From positions 1 through 9,691 of the forward strand of contig JBFLXE010000106.1 of assembly GCA_040757455.1 (NCBI GenBank): 9,691 nt of DNA, in the 5' to 3' direction. The position numbers and the translations under genes are program-made. A model generated the notes under the pieces. That model worked only from the letters and a program-made list of their open reading frames with translations. It was not told where the DNA came from and made no database searches. This DNA is from Kmv42 sp040757455. GTDB taxonomy: Bacteria; Nitrospirota; Thermodesulfovibrionia; Thermodesulfovibrionales; SM23-35. Below are positions 1 through 5,623 of the stretch, one piece after another. The stretch's first letter is position 1. Every line of letters starts with the position of its first letter.

Positions 1-36
1 CAAACTGCTTTGAGGTGATTGCTGCATTCCCATCAT
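1..36 (-). CDS. Start of an unidentified gene, cut by the window edge
   Basis: Only the first 12 codons are visible, reading MMGMQQSPQSSL, open to the window edge. The start is supported by an AGGAG Shine-Dalgarno motif (46-50) nine bases before the ATG at 34-36, and by a perfect TATAAT at 71-76 on the same strand. A second ATG follows immediately (31-33), so the exact start codon is uncertain. The product cannot be identified from 12 residues. The gene lies downstream of tpx on the same strand, but its own promoter suggests a separate transcript. Confidence rests on the promoter, ribosome site and start codon agreeing, not on the protein. Confidence 0.5.
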   Translation of the reverse strand, partial: MMGMQQSPQSSL

Positions 37-70
37 GTCTCTCTTCTCCTCATATTGTGATGAATGCAGC
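21..70. repeat. Inverted repeat spanning a predicted leader and start codon
   Basis: GCTGCATT (21-28) pairs with AATGCAGC (63-70), and CATCA (31-35) pairs with TGATG (58-62). This gives 8+5 bp separated by a 2-base bulge, with a 22-base loop. On the minus strand the loop exposes the AGGAG ribosome site, while the first two ATG codons lie at or in the inner stem. It could modulate translation of the left-edge gene, but that is inference. No T-run directly follows on either strand, so it does not look like a terminator. Confidence 0.5.
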
Positions 71-99
71 ATTATAAACTTATTCAATTTTTTGTTCTA
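71..99 (-). promoter_or_regulatory. Sigma-70-type promoter of the left-edge gene
   Basis: Minus-strand TATAAT (71-76) matches the -10 consensus perfectly. Seventeen bases upstream is TAGAAC (94-99), a 3-of-6 match to TTGACA. Initiation would fall near position 64, giving a leader of about 28 bases before the ATG at 36. Confidence 0.5.
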
Positions 100-212
100 C
101 GATTATTTGGGCAACAGCCTGTTAAGACCTGACATTTCTATTTTGCTACGACCGACAATTCAGGCCTCTAAATCCATCGGGCAGCGAACTTATCGCTGAT
201 ATTCAATGACGC

Positions 213-752
213 TTACTTTGCTTCTGCGATTTCGAGTGCTTTTTTGAATGCTGCGTCCATGTCGGGAAGATGCGTAATCTCCGGCACCACCTGGATATAT
301 TGAATTACCCCTTTCCCATCCACGATAATGACCGAACGAGCCAGAAGCATGAGATCTTCTACAAGGAGACCGGTTGAGCGGCCAAAAGCTCCTTCCTTAT
401 AATCCGACAAATACTGAAGATCTTTCAGTTTTGCTTCTTCGGCAAAACGCTTCTGCGCAAAAGGTGTGTCCCGGCTGATGACGATCCTCTTGACACGCTG
501 GGCTAAACGATCACCCTCTTCACCAAGGTAATGTGTCTGCTCCTCGCAAACGGGCGTGTCAATTGACGCTACAATGCTCAAAAGGAGCACCGATCCCTTT
601 TCCTTCGAAAGGTCTACCTCAGACAGCGTCATTGCATCCACAAGACTGACAGAAGGCAGGCTTCCGCCGATTTTTATAGGTGCTCCCAGGAGTTTATGGG
701 GCTTTCCCTGAAATGTCACCTGAGTGCCCGGTTGTACAGATTCGCTTGTCAC
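213..752 (-). CDS. tpx: Thiol peroxidase (Tpx-type peroxiredoxin), 1-Cys form
   Basis: This 179-aa protein reduces hydroperoxides with a cysteine thiol, presumably in the cytoplasm since no signal peptide is seen. The Tpx signature SIDTPVC places the peroxidatic Cys at 69, with the active-site Thr at 66 and the conserved Arg at 139 in LLARSVIIVD. In E. coli Tpx the resolving cysteine follows the FAQSRF motif. Here the matching FAQKRF is followed by Ala104, and Cys69 is the only cysteine in the protein. It therefore cannot form the usual intramolecular disulfide and should act as a 1-Cys enzyme needing an external thiol. Length suits the family (about 165-180 aa). The GTG start at 750-752 shares GTGA with the stop of the upstream 26-aa ORF, suggesting translational coupling; the ribosome site is otherwise weak. 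No clear terminator follows; CAGCG/CGCTG (182-198) is too short and lacks a T-run. Confidence 0.9.
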   Translation of the reverse strand: MTSESVQPGTQVTFQGKPHKLLGAPIKIGGSLPSVSLVDAMTLSEVDLSKEKGSVLLLSIVASIDTPVCEEQTHYLGEEGDRLAQRVKRIVISRDTPFAQKRFAEEAKLKDLQYLSDYKEGAFGRSTGLLVEDLMLLARSVIIVDGKGVIQYIQVVPEITHLPDMDAAFKKALEIAEAK

Positions 753-829
753 TTTTGTCTTCTGCCTCTTTGCGCACCAAAAATCAAGAACAGAGCAAAA
801 AATACTATGACAATTTTATTAAGATACAT
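749..829 (-). CDS. 26-aa single-span membrane peptide coupled to tpx
   Basis: A short ORF starting MYLNKIVIVFFALFLIF and ending in the basic tail GAQRGRRQK. About 15 hydrophobic residues (roughly 6-18) between basic flanks suggest one membrane span with the basic tail inside. The ATG at 827-829 has a strong AAGGAG motif a few bases upstream, better than the site of tpx itself. Its TGA overlaps the GTG start of tpx (GTGA at 749-752), a typical coupled junction. It could be a real small membrane protein or only a leader that delivers ribosomes to tpx. I do not recognise a family. Confidence 0.5.
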   Translation of the reverse strand: MYLNKIVIVFFALFLIFGAQRGRRQK

Positions 830-902
830 GGCGTTCTCCTTTCGATTGGTGTTTTTGTCATAATTGTCCAAAATAATCTGTGGGGCAGGAGTCTGGTTAG
901 AA

Positions 903-1136
903 TCAATCGCTGATAAGAGAGTGCGCTTTAAACTCGAGTACCATTTTGTCGAACTGCGCCTGGTAATTGGTTCCGAGTGATACCAGCACATCATAGACAT
1001 CCATATGCCAGTCAATTTCTACAAGGGGGAAATACCTCGCAAAAATTTCTTCAAATATCTTTCCCTTGTCCCCCTCAAAATACAAATCCTCGAAGGCGTG
1101 GAAAATCTTTAGTGCCATATCTCGAATATCTTCCAT
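903..1136 (-). CDS. 77-aa acidic protein of unknown function
   Basis: The start at 1136 is an ATG preceded by AGGAG at good spacing, with a convincing promoter upstream (1178-1206). The product is short, acidic and rich in aromatic residues (for example FHAFEDLYFEGD near residues 12-23), with a single Trp at 43 and no Cys. No signal peptide or membrane segment is seen, so a small soluble helical protein is likely. I do not recognise a family. It lies 73 bases upstream of the 26-aa ORF and tpx with no obvious terminator or promoter between, so the three may share one transcript. The reading frame overlapping its 3' end is better explained by the shorter 26-aa ORF. Confidence 0.7.
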   Translation of the reverse strand: MEDIRDMALKIFHAFEDLYFEGDKGKIFEEIFARYFPLVEIDWHMDVYDVLVSLGTNYQAQFDKMVLEFKAHSLISD

Positions 1137-1504
1137 AAATCTCCTCTGGACTTAATGTGGTCCAAGAACACTAAGCTATTATAACAAACTCTCCCGATTA
1201 CCTACACAACTATATTTTCTTTCTTAGATTATAATTACGTTCTCCTGTACTACATCCGATGTCTTTTGCAACTAATAGGGCATTTCGCCCTGAACAAAAA
1301 AGAGGATCGGCCTCCTTTCTTAAGACAAGTTTCCACGACTCTTGCACGCGTGACCCTAAAACTCTTCGTACCATGCTGTTTTCCACCTCAACGTGTCAGA
1401 GCGGTAATTTATTTTGATCAGAAATCGAGCAATATGCCTTCTACTGAATGTTTTGGACAGCGTGAATTGTGATAGAATTTGATATTATTGGAGAAGGGAA
1501 ATCA
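1137..1504. other. Divergent intergenic region, no gene seen
   Basis: These 368 bases separate the minus-strand tpx operon from the plus-strand hydrolase. The left part holds the operon promoter. The rest contains small inverted repeats, AGGGC/GCCCT around 1277-1291 and GAGG/CCTC around 1302-1314 (flanked by an A-run and a T-rich stretch, a possible weak terminator). A TAGAAT hexamer near 1473 could be a -10 for the hydrolase, but no well-spaced -35 supports it. A 68-codon frame at 1266-1472 has no ribosome site and no protein-like features, so it is not called. Confidence 0.5.
1178..1206 (-). promoter_or_regulatory. Extended -10 promoter of the 77-aa gene and tpx operon
   Basis: Minus-strand TGTTATAAT contains an extended -10 (TGnTATAAT, hexamer at 1178-1183). 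The -35 region 17 bases upstream is poor (TGTAGG, 1201-1206), which is usual for extended -10 promoters. Initiation near 1171 gives a leader of about 35 bases. That leader holds a small hairpin, TGGAC/GTCCA (1147-1151 with 1160-1164), just before the AGGAG site. Confidence 0.6.
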
Positions 1505-2098
1505 ATGGAAAATTGGACGACTATAAGAGGATTGAAGATACGCTATCTTATGAAAGGAACCGGCAACCCTTTTGTGCTCCTTCACGGTTTCAGCTTTCTG
1601 GCAGAGACCTGGGTGGAGGTGGGTTTGTTTGACGAGCTCGCCGAGAAATACAGCGTCTACGCCTTCGATATGCCATATGGAGCAAAGAGCAAGTCAGATA
1701 AGTTTCATGCGGGGAACAGGGATGAATATGCGGAATTCCTGCGCGAGATGCTAAAGACACTGAACATTGACAAGCCGGTTTTGCTCGGAGCATCGATCAG
1801 TGGAGAAGTAACGCTGAGATATTTGTCTCTGAGTTACGATGCAAGGGCTGGAATACTCGCCGGCCCCGTGAACGTGAATAGTCTTGCGACCAGGCTGGCA
1901 AAAATTTCTGTGCCCCTCCTTGCCATATGGGGTGAAGCTGACAACATTTCTCCGCCGGATAACGCGAAGATAATTACTGCTCATGTGAAAAACTCCGAGA
2001 CATATGTCATTAAAGGAGCCGGGCACGCCTGTTATGTGGACAGACCTGATGAATTCAAGACCGTGATCAGAAATTTTCTCAAGAAAACCGCTGTATAG
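1505..2098 (+). CDS. Small alpha/beta-hydrolase-fold protein
   Basis: A 197-aa hydrolase, presumably a serine hydrolase (esterase or lipase type); the substrate cannot be read from sequence. The family's oxyanion-hole HG lies at 27-28 in VLLHGFSF, and the nucleophile elbow is GASIS with Ser97. The acid is Asp146 in IWGEADNISP and the base is His174 in GAGHACYVDRPDEF. The elbow is unusual: the standard G-x-S-x-G has Ser in place of the last Gly. Only about 40 residues separate the elbow from the acid loop, so there is no full lid domain, and the protein is shorter than typical 250-300 aa relatives. I prefer the ATG at 1505 (GGAG and AAGGG upstream). A GTG at 1469 would add 12 residues but has no ribosome site. 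No signal peptide is seen. Confidence 0.88.
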   Translation: MENWTTIRGLKIRYLMKGTGNPFVLLHGFSFLAETWVEVGLFDELAEKYSVYAFDMPYGAKSKSDKFHAGNRDEYAEFLREMLKTLNIDKPVLLGASISGEVTLRYLSLSYDARAGILAGPVNVNSLATRLAKISVPLLAIWGEADNISPPDNAKIITAHVKNSETYVIKGAGHACYVDRPDEFKTVIRNFLKKTAV

Positions 2099-2111
2099 AC
2101 GGAGAGTCCTG

Positions 2112-2207
2112 ATGACAGATTCACCGAGTATCAAAAGGTTATTTCCCTGGTGGGCTTTAAGTATGCCTGTTACCGACCCGGGTCGGGGAAGGAGATGGTT
2201 GCCTTAA
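2112..2207 (+). CDS. Doubtful 31-codon ORF between the hydrolase and selC
   Basis: An ATG with GGAGAG six bases upstream opens a 31-codon frame starting MTDSPSIKRLFPWW and ending GRGRRWLP. It begins 13 bases after the hydrolase stop, so coupling is possible. Against it: the frame overlaps a perfect 14-base palindrome and the selC -35 region, and it has no recognisable features. It is listed only because of the good ribosome site. Confidence 0.2.
   Translation: MTDSPSIKRLFPWWALSMPVTDPGRGRRWLP
2173..2186. repeat. Perfect 14-base palindrome upstream of selC
   Basis: CCGACCCGGGTCGG is fully self-complementary. It could be an operator-like site, or as RNA a 5-bp hairpin with a CCGG loop that ends hydrolase transcription before selC. 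No T-run follows, so a terminator role is weak. Confidence 0.5.
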
Positions 2208-2228
2208 TGATGAAAAATCTTTTAAAAT
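2199..2228 (+). promoter_or_regulatory. selC promoter
   Basis: TTGCCT (2199-2204) and TAAAAT (2223-2228) are separated by 18 bases. Initiation 7-8 bases past the -10 falls at about 2235-2236, essentially the mature 5' end of the tRNA. The match is 4 of 6 for the -35 and 5 of 6 for the -10. Confidence 0.55.
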
Positions 2229-2345
2229 CAAGCACGGGAGTGTATAGGGTTCTGGTGTCCCTCCTGGACTTCAAATCCAGTGTTGCCTGTTACAAACGGG
2301 CAGGGTGGGTTCGATTCCCACACGCTCCCGCCATTTAAAATCAAG
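2221..2345 (+). repeat. 12-base direct repeats bracketing selC
   Basis: TTTAAAATCAAG occurs exactly at 2221-2232, overlapping the selC -10, and again at 2334-2345, starting right after the tRNA CCA. A second shared block, TGCCTGTTAC, occurs upstream at 2164-2173 and in the tRNA variable arm at 2284-2293. The offsets differ (113 and 120 bases), so this is not one simple tandem duplication. The repeats are AT-rich and may be chance. Confidence 0.45.
2236..2333 (+). tRNA. selC: tRNA-Sec (UCA anticodon)
   Basis: This 98-base tRNA carries selenocysteine to in-frame UGA codons. The anticodon loop CTTCAAA (2269-2275) shows TCA at 2271-2273 in a 5-bp stem, CTGGA/TCCAG. The acceptor stem is 8 bp (2236-2243 with 2322-2329, one G-U) and the T stem 5 bp (GTGGG/CCCAC), the 8+5 arrangement of bacterial tRNA-Sec. 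The long variable arm has an 8-bp stem, TGCCTGTT/AACGGGCA (2284-2291 with 2295-2302), and an ACA loop. The discriminator is G2330 and CCA is encoded (2331-2333). The D stem has only 4 Watson-Crick pairs (AGGG/CCCT) before a U-U mismatch. The gene implies SelA, SelB and SelD elsewhere in the genome. Confidence 0.96.
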
Positions 2346-2758
2346 GAGTTACACCAAAACATTTTTCTTCTCCTGATGAATCTTTTTGATTTTGGACAAC
2401 AGTCAGATTTCATATCGATTGAAAAAACTCTCTTCTTGCAGAGGTCTTTGAAAATGGAAAAGATTAAGTGTTTGACAAGCTAAAAAAGACAGGATATGAG
2501 ATAAAACGTGAAATCAAGGTATACAGGAGGTGATACCCAAAGAAATCATTGAGGATTGCAGAACAATGACAAATAGGCTTATCGTGAGAATAATCCATTG
2601 CACCAGGAAACTCTTAAAGAGCTTGGTGTCTTATTGAGGTTTTGAGCGGTCTTCCTCATGCTATGCATTTTTCAACTGGCTTTGAAAGCAGAATCTTGAT
2701 TAATGGCCATTTTCTTGAGTAAAATCAAACCTATTAAGTGTATGGAAAATTTGTCTCC
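2334..2758 (+). other. Region downstream of selC without an intact gene
   Basis: This 425-base stretch has no intact ORF with a ribosome site. It starts with the second copy of the 12-base repeat. A weak stem, AGGAG/CTCCT (2344-2348 with 2370-2374), followed by a T-rich tract could end selC transcription. At 2525-2534 there is AGGAGGTGAT, a 10-base match to the anti-Shine-Dalgarno sequence, with no ATG, GTG or TTG at usable spacing. The remainder contains protein-like fragments in shifting frames (see the pseudogene entry). Confidence 0.5.
2423..2722 (+). pseudogene. Possible decayed coding region in shifting frames
   Basis: Consecutive protein-like fragments run in one direction but in different frames. 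They are NSLLAEVFENGKD then VFDKLKKTGYEIKREIKVYR in the frame of 2423, VIPKEIIEDCRTMTNRLIV one frame over (from 2530), NNPLHQETLKELGVL in the third frame (from 2589), and LIEVLSGLPHAMHFSTGF back in the first, ending at TAA 2720-2722. Several small indels and stops in one old gene would explain this. I do not recognise the ancestral product. Chance is possible in a stretch this short. The TGA codons here are unlikely to be selenocysteine sites because frames also shift and TAA stops intervene. Confidence 0.28.
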
Positions 2759-3034
2759 ATGGAAAGACAGGATATACATGTAAGAGAGATACGCGAACTT
2801 GCAAAGAAGTTCACGCCTCAGGAGATAGAGGGTTGCATCGAACATCAGCTCAAGGAGGGGACGAACATATGCGAGGTGACTGGCACAACCGAGCATGTGA
2901 TCAATGAATTGGCAAAGGCAGAGTTTGTGAGGGACATGATGGATAAGGGAACAACACTCATTGAAGCTTTGCGGGAGCTTGCGAGAAGAATCCGCCGGGT
3001 TCAGACATTGTTTGGAGAGGCTGACAAAAAATGA
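2759..3034 (+). CDS. 91-aa uncharacterised helical protein
   Basis: The protein opens MERQDIHVREIRELAKKF, has cysteines at 26 (EGCIEHQL) and 38 (NICEVTG), and continues with a helix-rich charged half (INELAKAEFVRDMMDKG, then EALRELARRIRRVQ). No signal peptide or membrane span is seen. Regular amphipathic helices and balanced charge indicate a real soluble protein, possibly oligomeric or a small binding or adaptor protein. I recognise no named family. The start is uncertain: ATG at 2759 is preferred because the protein-like sequence begins there, but the ribosome site is weak (GGAA 11 bases upstream). An in-frame GTG at 2738 would add seven residues. It converges on the SprT-like gene with only 18 bases between the stops. 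Confidence 0.68.
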   Translation: MERQDIHVREIRELAKKFTPQEIEGCIEHQLKEGTNICEVTGTTEHVINELAKAEFVRDMMDKGTTLIEALRELARRIRRVQTLFGEADKK

Positions 3035-3052
3035 TGATGGCTTTACACCGGG

Positions 3053-3733
3053 TCAATGTTTCTCATCCCATGACATGGCTTTCCGATATTCCTTAAATAT
3101 TCTCTCGCGTCTTTTGAATTCAGAGGAATGTACGACTCTCCTGCCATTTCGCCTGTCCTCGACAATGTCGCTATGGAGCATTTCGTGGTAGATCACATAT
3201 TTTATGAAATACCGCGGGACATTTTTCCTGTCCAGAACGGGGCTAATCCGTATAGCATTACTGCGTCTGCAGTAACTGCCGAGCGTGCGCTTCCTGACGG
3301 CGCGTCGAAGACTTCCTCTTCCCCAGTCGATCGATGCGCTGATTCTGCCTTCAAAATATTCGCGATTGAGTGAAGCAAACAGCTCTTGCAGATCATGATA
3401 TTTTCCCTGAGTCTTTTCATTGAACGTTCTGGGATTTCTCTGTCTGAGACAATTCCGGTTTTCGTCGATGAATTTGTTGATGAGAGGTGTCCTCCCCTTT
3501 GGGTTTTTAATAAAGCTAGCGACCTCGTTGATGACTTCAGTGCCGGCATGCAGGAATATCCAGTGGAGTCTTACGGAAACCGCATCCTCTCCGGATTTGA
3601 CCGTCACCATGCGGACGGAATTGTCCGTCAGACTGAGGGTCACTGATTTGCCCGTGAGCATCTCGATGTAATCCCTCAGGTCATCACAATTCAACGAGTA
3701 CGGAAGATTCATCTGAAACCCGCCGTCAATCAC
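3053..3733 (-). CDS. SprT-like zinc metalloprotease
   Basis: A protein of up to 226 aa with the SprT/Spartan-type catalytic core in its C-terminal half. LFASLNREYFEGRI (118-131) and the IDWGR segment are followed by LGSYCRRSNAIRISPVLD (151-168). The zinc site is HEMLH at 183-187, with a likely third ligand at His202 (VVHSSEFKRRE). The N-terminal 110 residues are not a domain I recognise. Eukaryotic Spartan and Wss1 cut DNA-protein crosslinks; bacterial members are poorly characterised, so the substrate is unknown. No signal peptide is seen, so it is probably cytoplasmic. The GTG at 3733 overlaps the end of the upstream radical SAM gene by 8 bases, with AAAGG too close to be a good ribosome site. 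An in-frame ATG at 3712 (residue 8) is an alternative. It is probably co-transcribed with the upstream gene. Confidence 0.85.
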   Translation of the reverse strand: MIDGGFQMNLPYSLNCDDLRDYIEMLTGKSVTLSLTDNSVRMVTVKSGEDAVSVRLHWIFLHAGTEVINEVASFIKNPKGRTPLINKFIDENRNCLRQRNPRTFNEKTQGKYHDLQELFASLNREYFEGRISASIDWGRGSLRRAVRKRTLGSYCRRSNAIRISPVLDRKNVPRYFIKYVIYHEMLHSDIVEDRRNGRRVVHSSEFKRRERIFKEYRKAMSWDEKH

Positions 3734-5450
3734 CTTTCAATCTTCTGAGCAGTGACCTCTCCTTTTCAAAATCTCCCAGAGCATGACAACAGGCGGACGC
3801 GTACTGTAAAGATTGCTGTGAATCAGGAAACATGAGAAAACATTTGAGAGCTTCCTGATATTGACCCAGGTTCATGTGGCTTATGCCAAGACACATCGCA
3901 ATATGCCCGTCATCCGGGAACCGTCCCAGACCCTCGGAAAGTATGCGGACAGATTCGTCATATTTGCCCTGCTTCTGCTTGATAATCCCCAATCCAAGAT
4001 AAGCTGCGGGAACCGGATGATATTCCAGAGATTTCTCGTAAAGGCATAGTGCAACCTGCTCCTTTTCGGGTATGTCGTCAATTGCCGCATAGTCACCATG
4101 GCTGAAGGTCATGGCAAGCCTTGAGAGAAAATCGGCATGGCCTTCATAGAGGTCCGCTTTATCGACCAGGTTGAGGCTGCGTGCAAAATCCGGAAGATGG
4201 CAGTGGTAATCAGATCTCAGCTCTTCTCCGAAAGTTAGAATCATATCCTTTGTCAAACGGGGATCAGTCTCAAAATACATAATATCCTCTATTCTTTCCA
4301 ACCACACGTCATCGTTTAGTTTAGTCCTGTTCTTAAAATCTTCGTATAGAGCGGTGCCCGGGAATATATCAAGGATATAAAAAATGACGCTCAGGGGCTT
4401 TATCTCATGGATCAGTTTTATCGTCTCTTGAATAGTCTCCCTGCTCTCTCCTGGCGACCCGTAAATAAAATAGGCACGTGCCATTATTCCGTAATGTGTG
4501 GTGAGGGCAAAGGCCTTCTTAATCTCATCCGTCCTGATTTTCTTGTTAAGGACATTTCTTATCTTTTCCGAACCACTTTCAACTCCGTAACTGATCTGTA
4601 TGCACCCCGCCTTCCTCATCCAATAGAGAATCTCCTCGTCAACATGGTTTACACGTGAAATACTGACCCATCTTATATTCATACCCTTTTCGATTATCTT
4701 CTGGCAGATCCCGATGACGCGATTCTTATTGAGAGTGAAGGTGTCGTCGGAGACGAAAAAGAAATTGATACCCTTCTGGTACAACTGTTCCATTTGTCCG
4801 ACAAAATATTCAGGAGAGTGGAATCTGACTCTGCGTCCCCAAAAAACGGGAGAACCGCAGAAAGTGCAGTTCGACGGACAGCCCCGGGATGATACCAGAT
4901 GTTGAAATTCGAAATATTTTGAGGGCATGGGCAATTGATCCAGGTCATGAATCATCTCAGCCTGGGCCGTTCTTATTATTTTTTCTCCACTTCGGAATGC
5001 AATCCCCTTGATTTTGTCGATTCCTCCGCAGTTTCTTTCCTTGACGTGTTCAACCAAATTGAGGAAGCTATTTTCTCCTTCCCCCAATACCACAAAGTCG
5101 ATTTCCGCGAAATGCTTCAGCAGATGCTTCCAGAGAAAAGTTGCGCCAATTCCACCAAAGACTATTGTCACTTCCGGAAGAATTCTCTTTGCGATTCTTG
5201 CAATATCAATACCGCCCCATCGGTTTGCGTTGACTATGGAAAAGCCCAGTACGTCAGGCTTCTTCTTTCTCAATATCTCTTCTATGGCATGAGATGTCTT
5301 GTTGATGTCATGCCAGTTAAGTATTTCGACGTCATAATTATTTTCTTTTAAGATTGCGCCGATGTAATAAAGGCCGATCGGCACCACTCGGACGTCCTCT
5401 GCATGGAGCCTTTCGTCAATAAAATAAGGATAGATGAGTAAGATCTTCAA
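3726..5450 (-). CDS. B12-binding-domain radical SAM protein with C-terminal TPRs
   Basis: A 574-aa protein in three parts. Residues 1-140 form a Rossmann-like cobalamin-binding-type domain (MKILLIYPYF, PIGLYYIGAIL at 24-34, VFGGIGAT at 97-104). Residues 185-400 form a radical SAM core whose 4Fe-4S cysteines are C191, C195 and C198 in CPSNCTFC, with YGVESGSEKIRN at 288-299 resembling the conserved SAM-contacting region. Residues 465-560 carry about three TPR-like repeats (AAYLGLGIIKQKQGKYDESV and similar). The classical DxHxxG base-off B12 motif is not evident, so cobalamin may bind base-on or be lost. Relatives include methylases and cyclases; the substrate cannot be predicted, and the TPRs suggest a protein partner. 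The start is TTG at 5450, giving the usual MKILLIYP opening; no ATG serves this frame. Its 3' end overlaps the SprT-like gene. Confidence 0.9.
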   Translation of the reverse strand: MKILLIYPYFIDERLHAEDVRVVPIGLYYIGAILKENNYDVEILNWHDINKTSHAIEEILRKKKPDVLGFSIVNANRWGGIDIARIAKRILPEVTIVFGGIGATFLWKHLLKHFAEIDFVVLGEGENSFLNLVEHVKERNCGGIDKIKGIAFRSGEKIIRTAQAEMIHDLDQLPMPSKYFEFQHLVSSRGCPSNCTFCGSPVFWGRRVRFHSPEYFVGQMEQLYQKGINFFFVSDDTFTLNKNRVIGICQKIIEKGMNIRWVSISRVNHVDEEILYWMRKAGCIQISYGVESGSEKIRNVLNKKIRTDEIKKAFALTTHYGIMARAYFIYGSPGESRETIQETIKLIHEIKPLSVIFYILDIFPGTALYEDFKNRTKLNDDVWLERIEDIMYFETDPRLTKDMILTFGEELRSDYHCHLPDFARSLNLVDKADLYEGHADFLSRLAMTFSHGDYAAIDDIPEKEQVALCLYEKSLEYHPVPAAYLGLGIIKQKQGKYDESVRILSEGLGRFPDDGHIAMCLGISHMNLGQYQEALKCFLMFPDSQQSLQYASACCHALGDFEKERSLLRRLKGD

Positions 5451-5481
5451 TCCGTCACCGGGCTATAATCAAAAAGTGTGG

Positions 5482-5550
5482 AAAAAGTAAATAAGGCGGC
5501 GCATCCTTATAATAGCCAAAAATTTTAATTAAAAGAAAGGAGACGCCGCC
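5482..5550 (-). terminator. Probable rho-independent terminator of the porin gene
   Basis: On the minus strand GGCGGCG (5544-5550) pairs with CGCCGCC (5495-5501). After a 3x3 internal loop, CCTT (5537-5540) pairs with AAGG (5505-5508). The apical loop is 28 bases and AT-rich, and could fold further around TTTTAATTAAAA. The stem is followed by TTATTTACTTTTT. It starts about 74 bases past the porin stop. The long loop is atypical, so a processing or retroregulatory hairpin is possible. A second, weaker stem, GCCGT/ACGGC (5580-5601), lies between it and the porin stop. Confidence 0.55.
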
Positions 5551-5623
5551 ATAAGAAACAGTAGCATTGAGGAGGTAAAGCCGTCAAGAGCAACATACGG
5601 CATCACTTGAAATCAGCCAATAA

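Noticed and set aside
121..140. Pho-box-like CTGTTAAGACCTGACA on the plus strand
   Set aside because: The half-sites are 10 rather than 11 bases apart and no plus-strand gene follows.
749..1015. 88-codon minus-strand ORF
   Set aside because: Its first two thirds are out of frame with the 77-aa gene and look random; only the last 26 codons, from the ATG at 829, have a ribosome site.
1266..1472. 68-codon plus-strand ORF between the divergent genes
   Set aside because: No ribosome site, no protein-like pattern, and it ends just where a real gene begins; the region reads as intergenic.
2150..2413. ORFs on both strands across selC
   Set aside because: They are translations of the tRNA gene itself.
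2402..2560. Selenoprotein candidate with in-frame TGA next to selC
   Set aside because: The frame also contains TAA stops and changes phase repeatedly; no SECIS-like stem directly follows the TGA codons, so decay is the better explanation.
5508..5513. Plus-strand TATAAT in the porin/radical SAM spacer
   Set aside because: No -35-like hexamer at proper spacing and no plus-strand gene downstream; it lies in the loop of the terminator hairpin.
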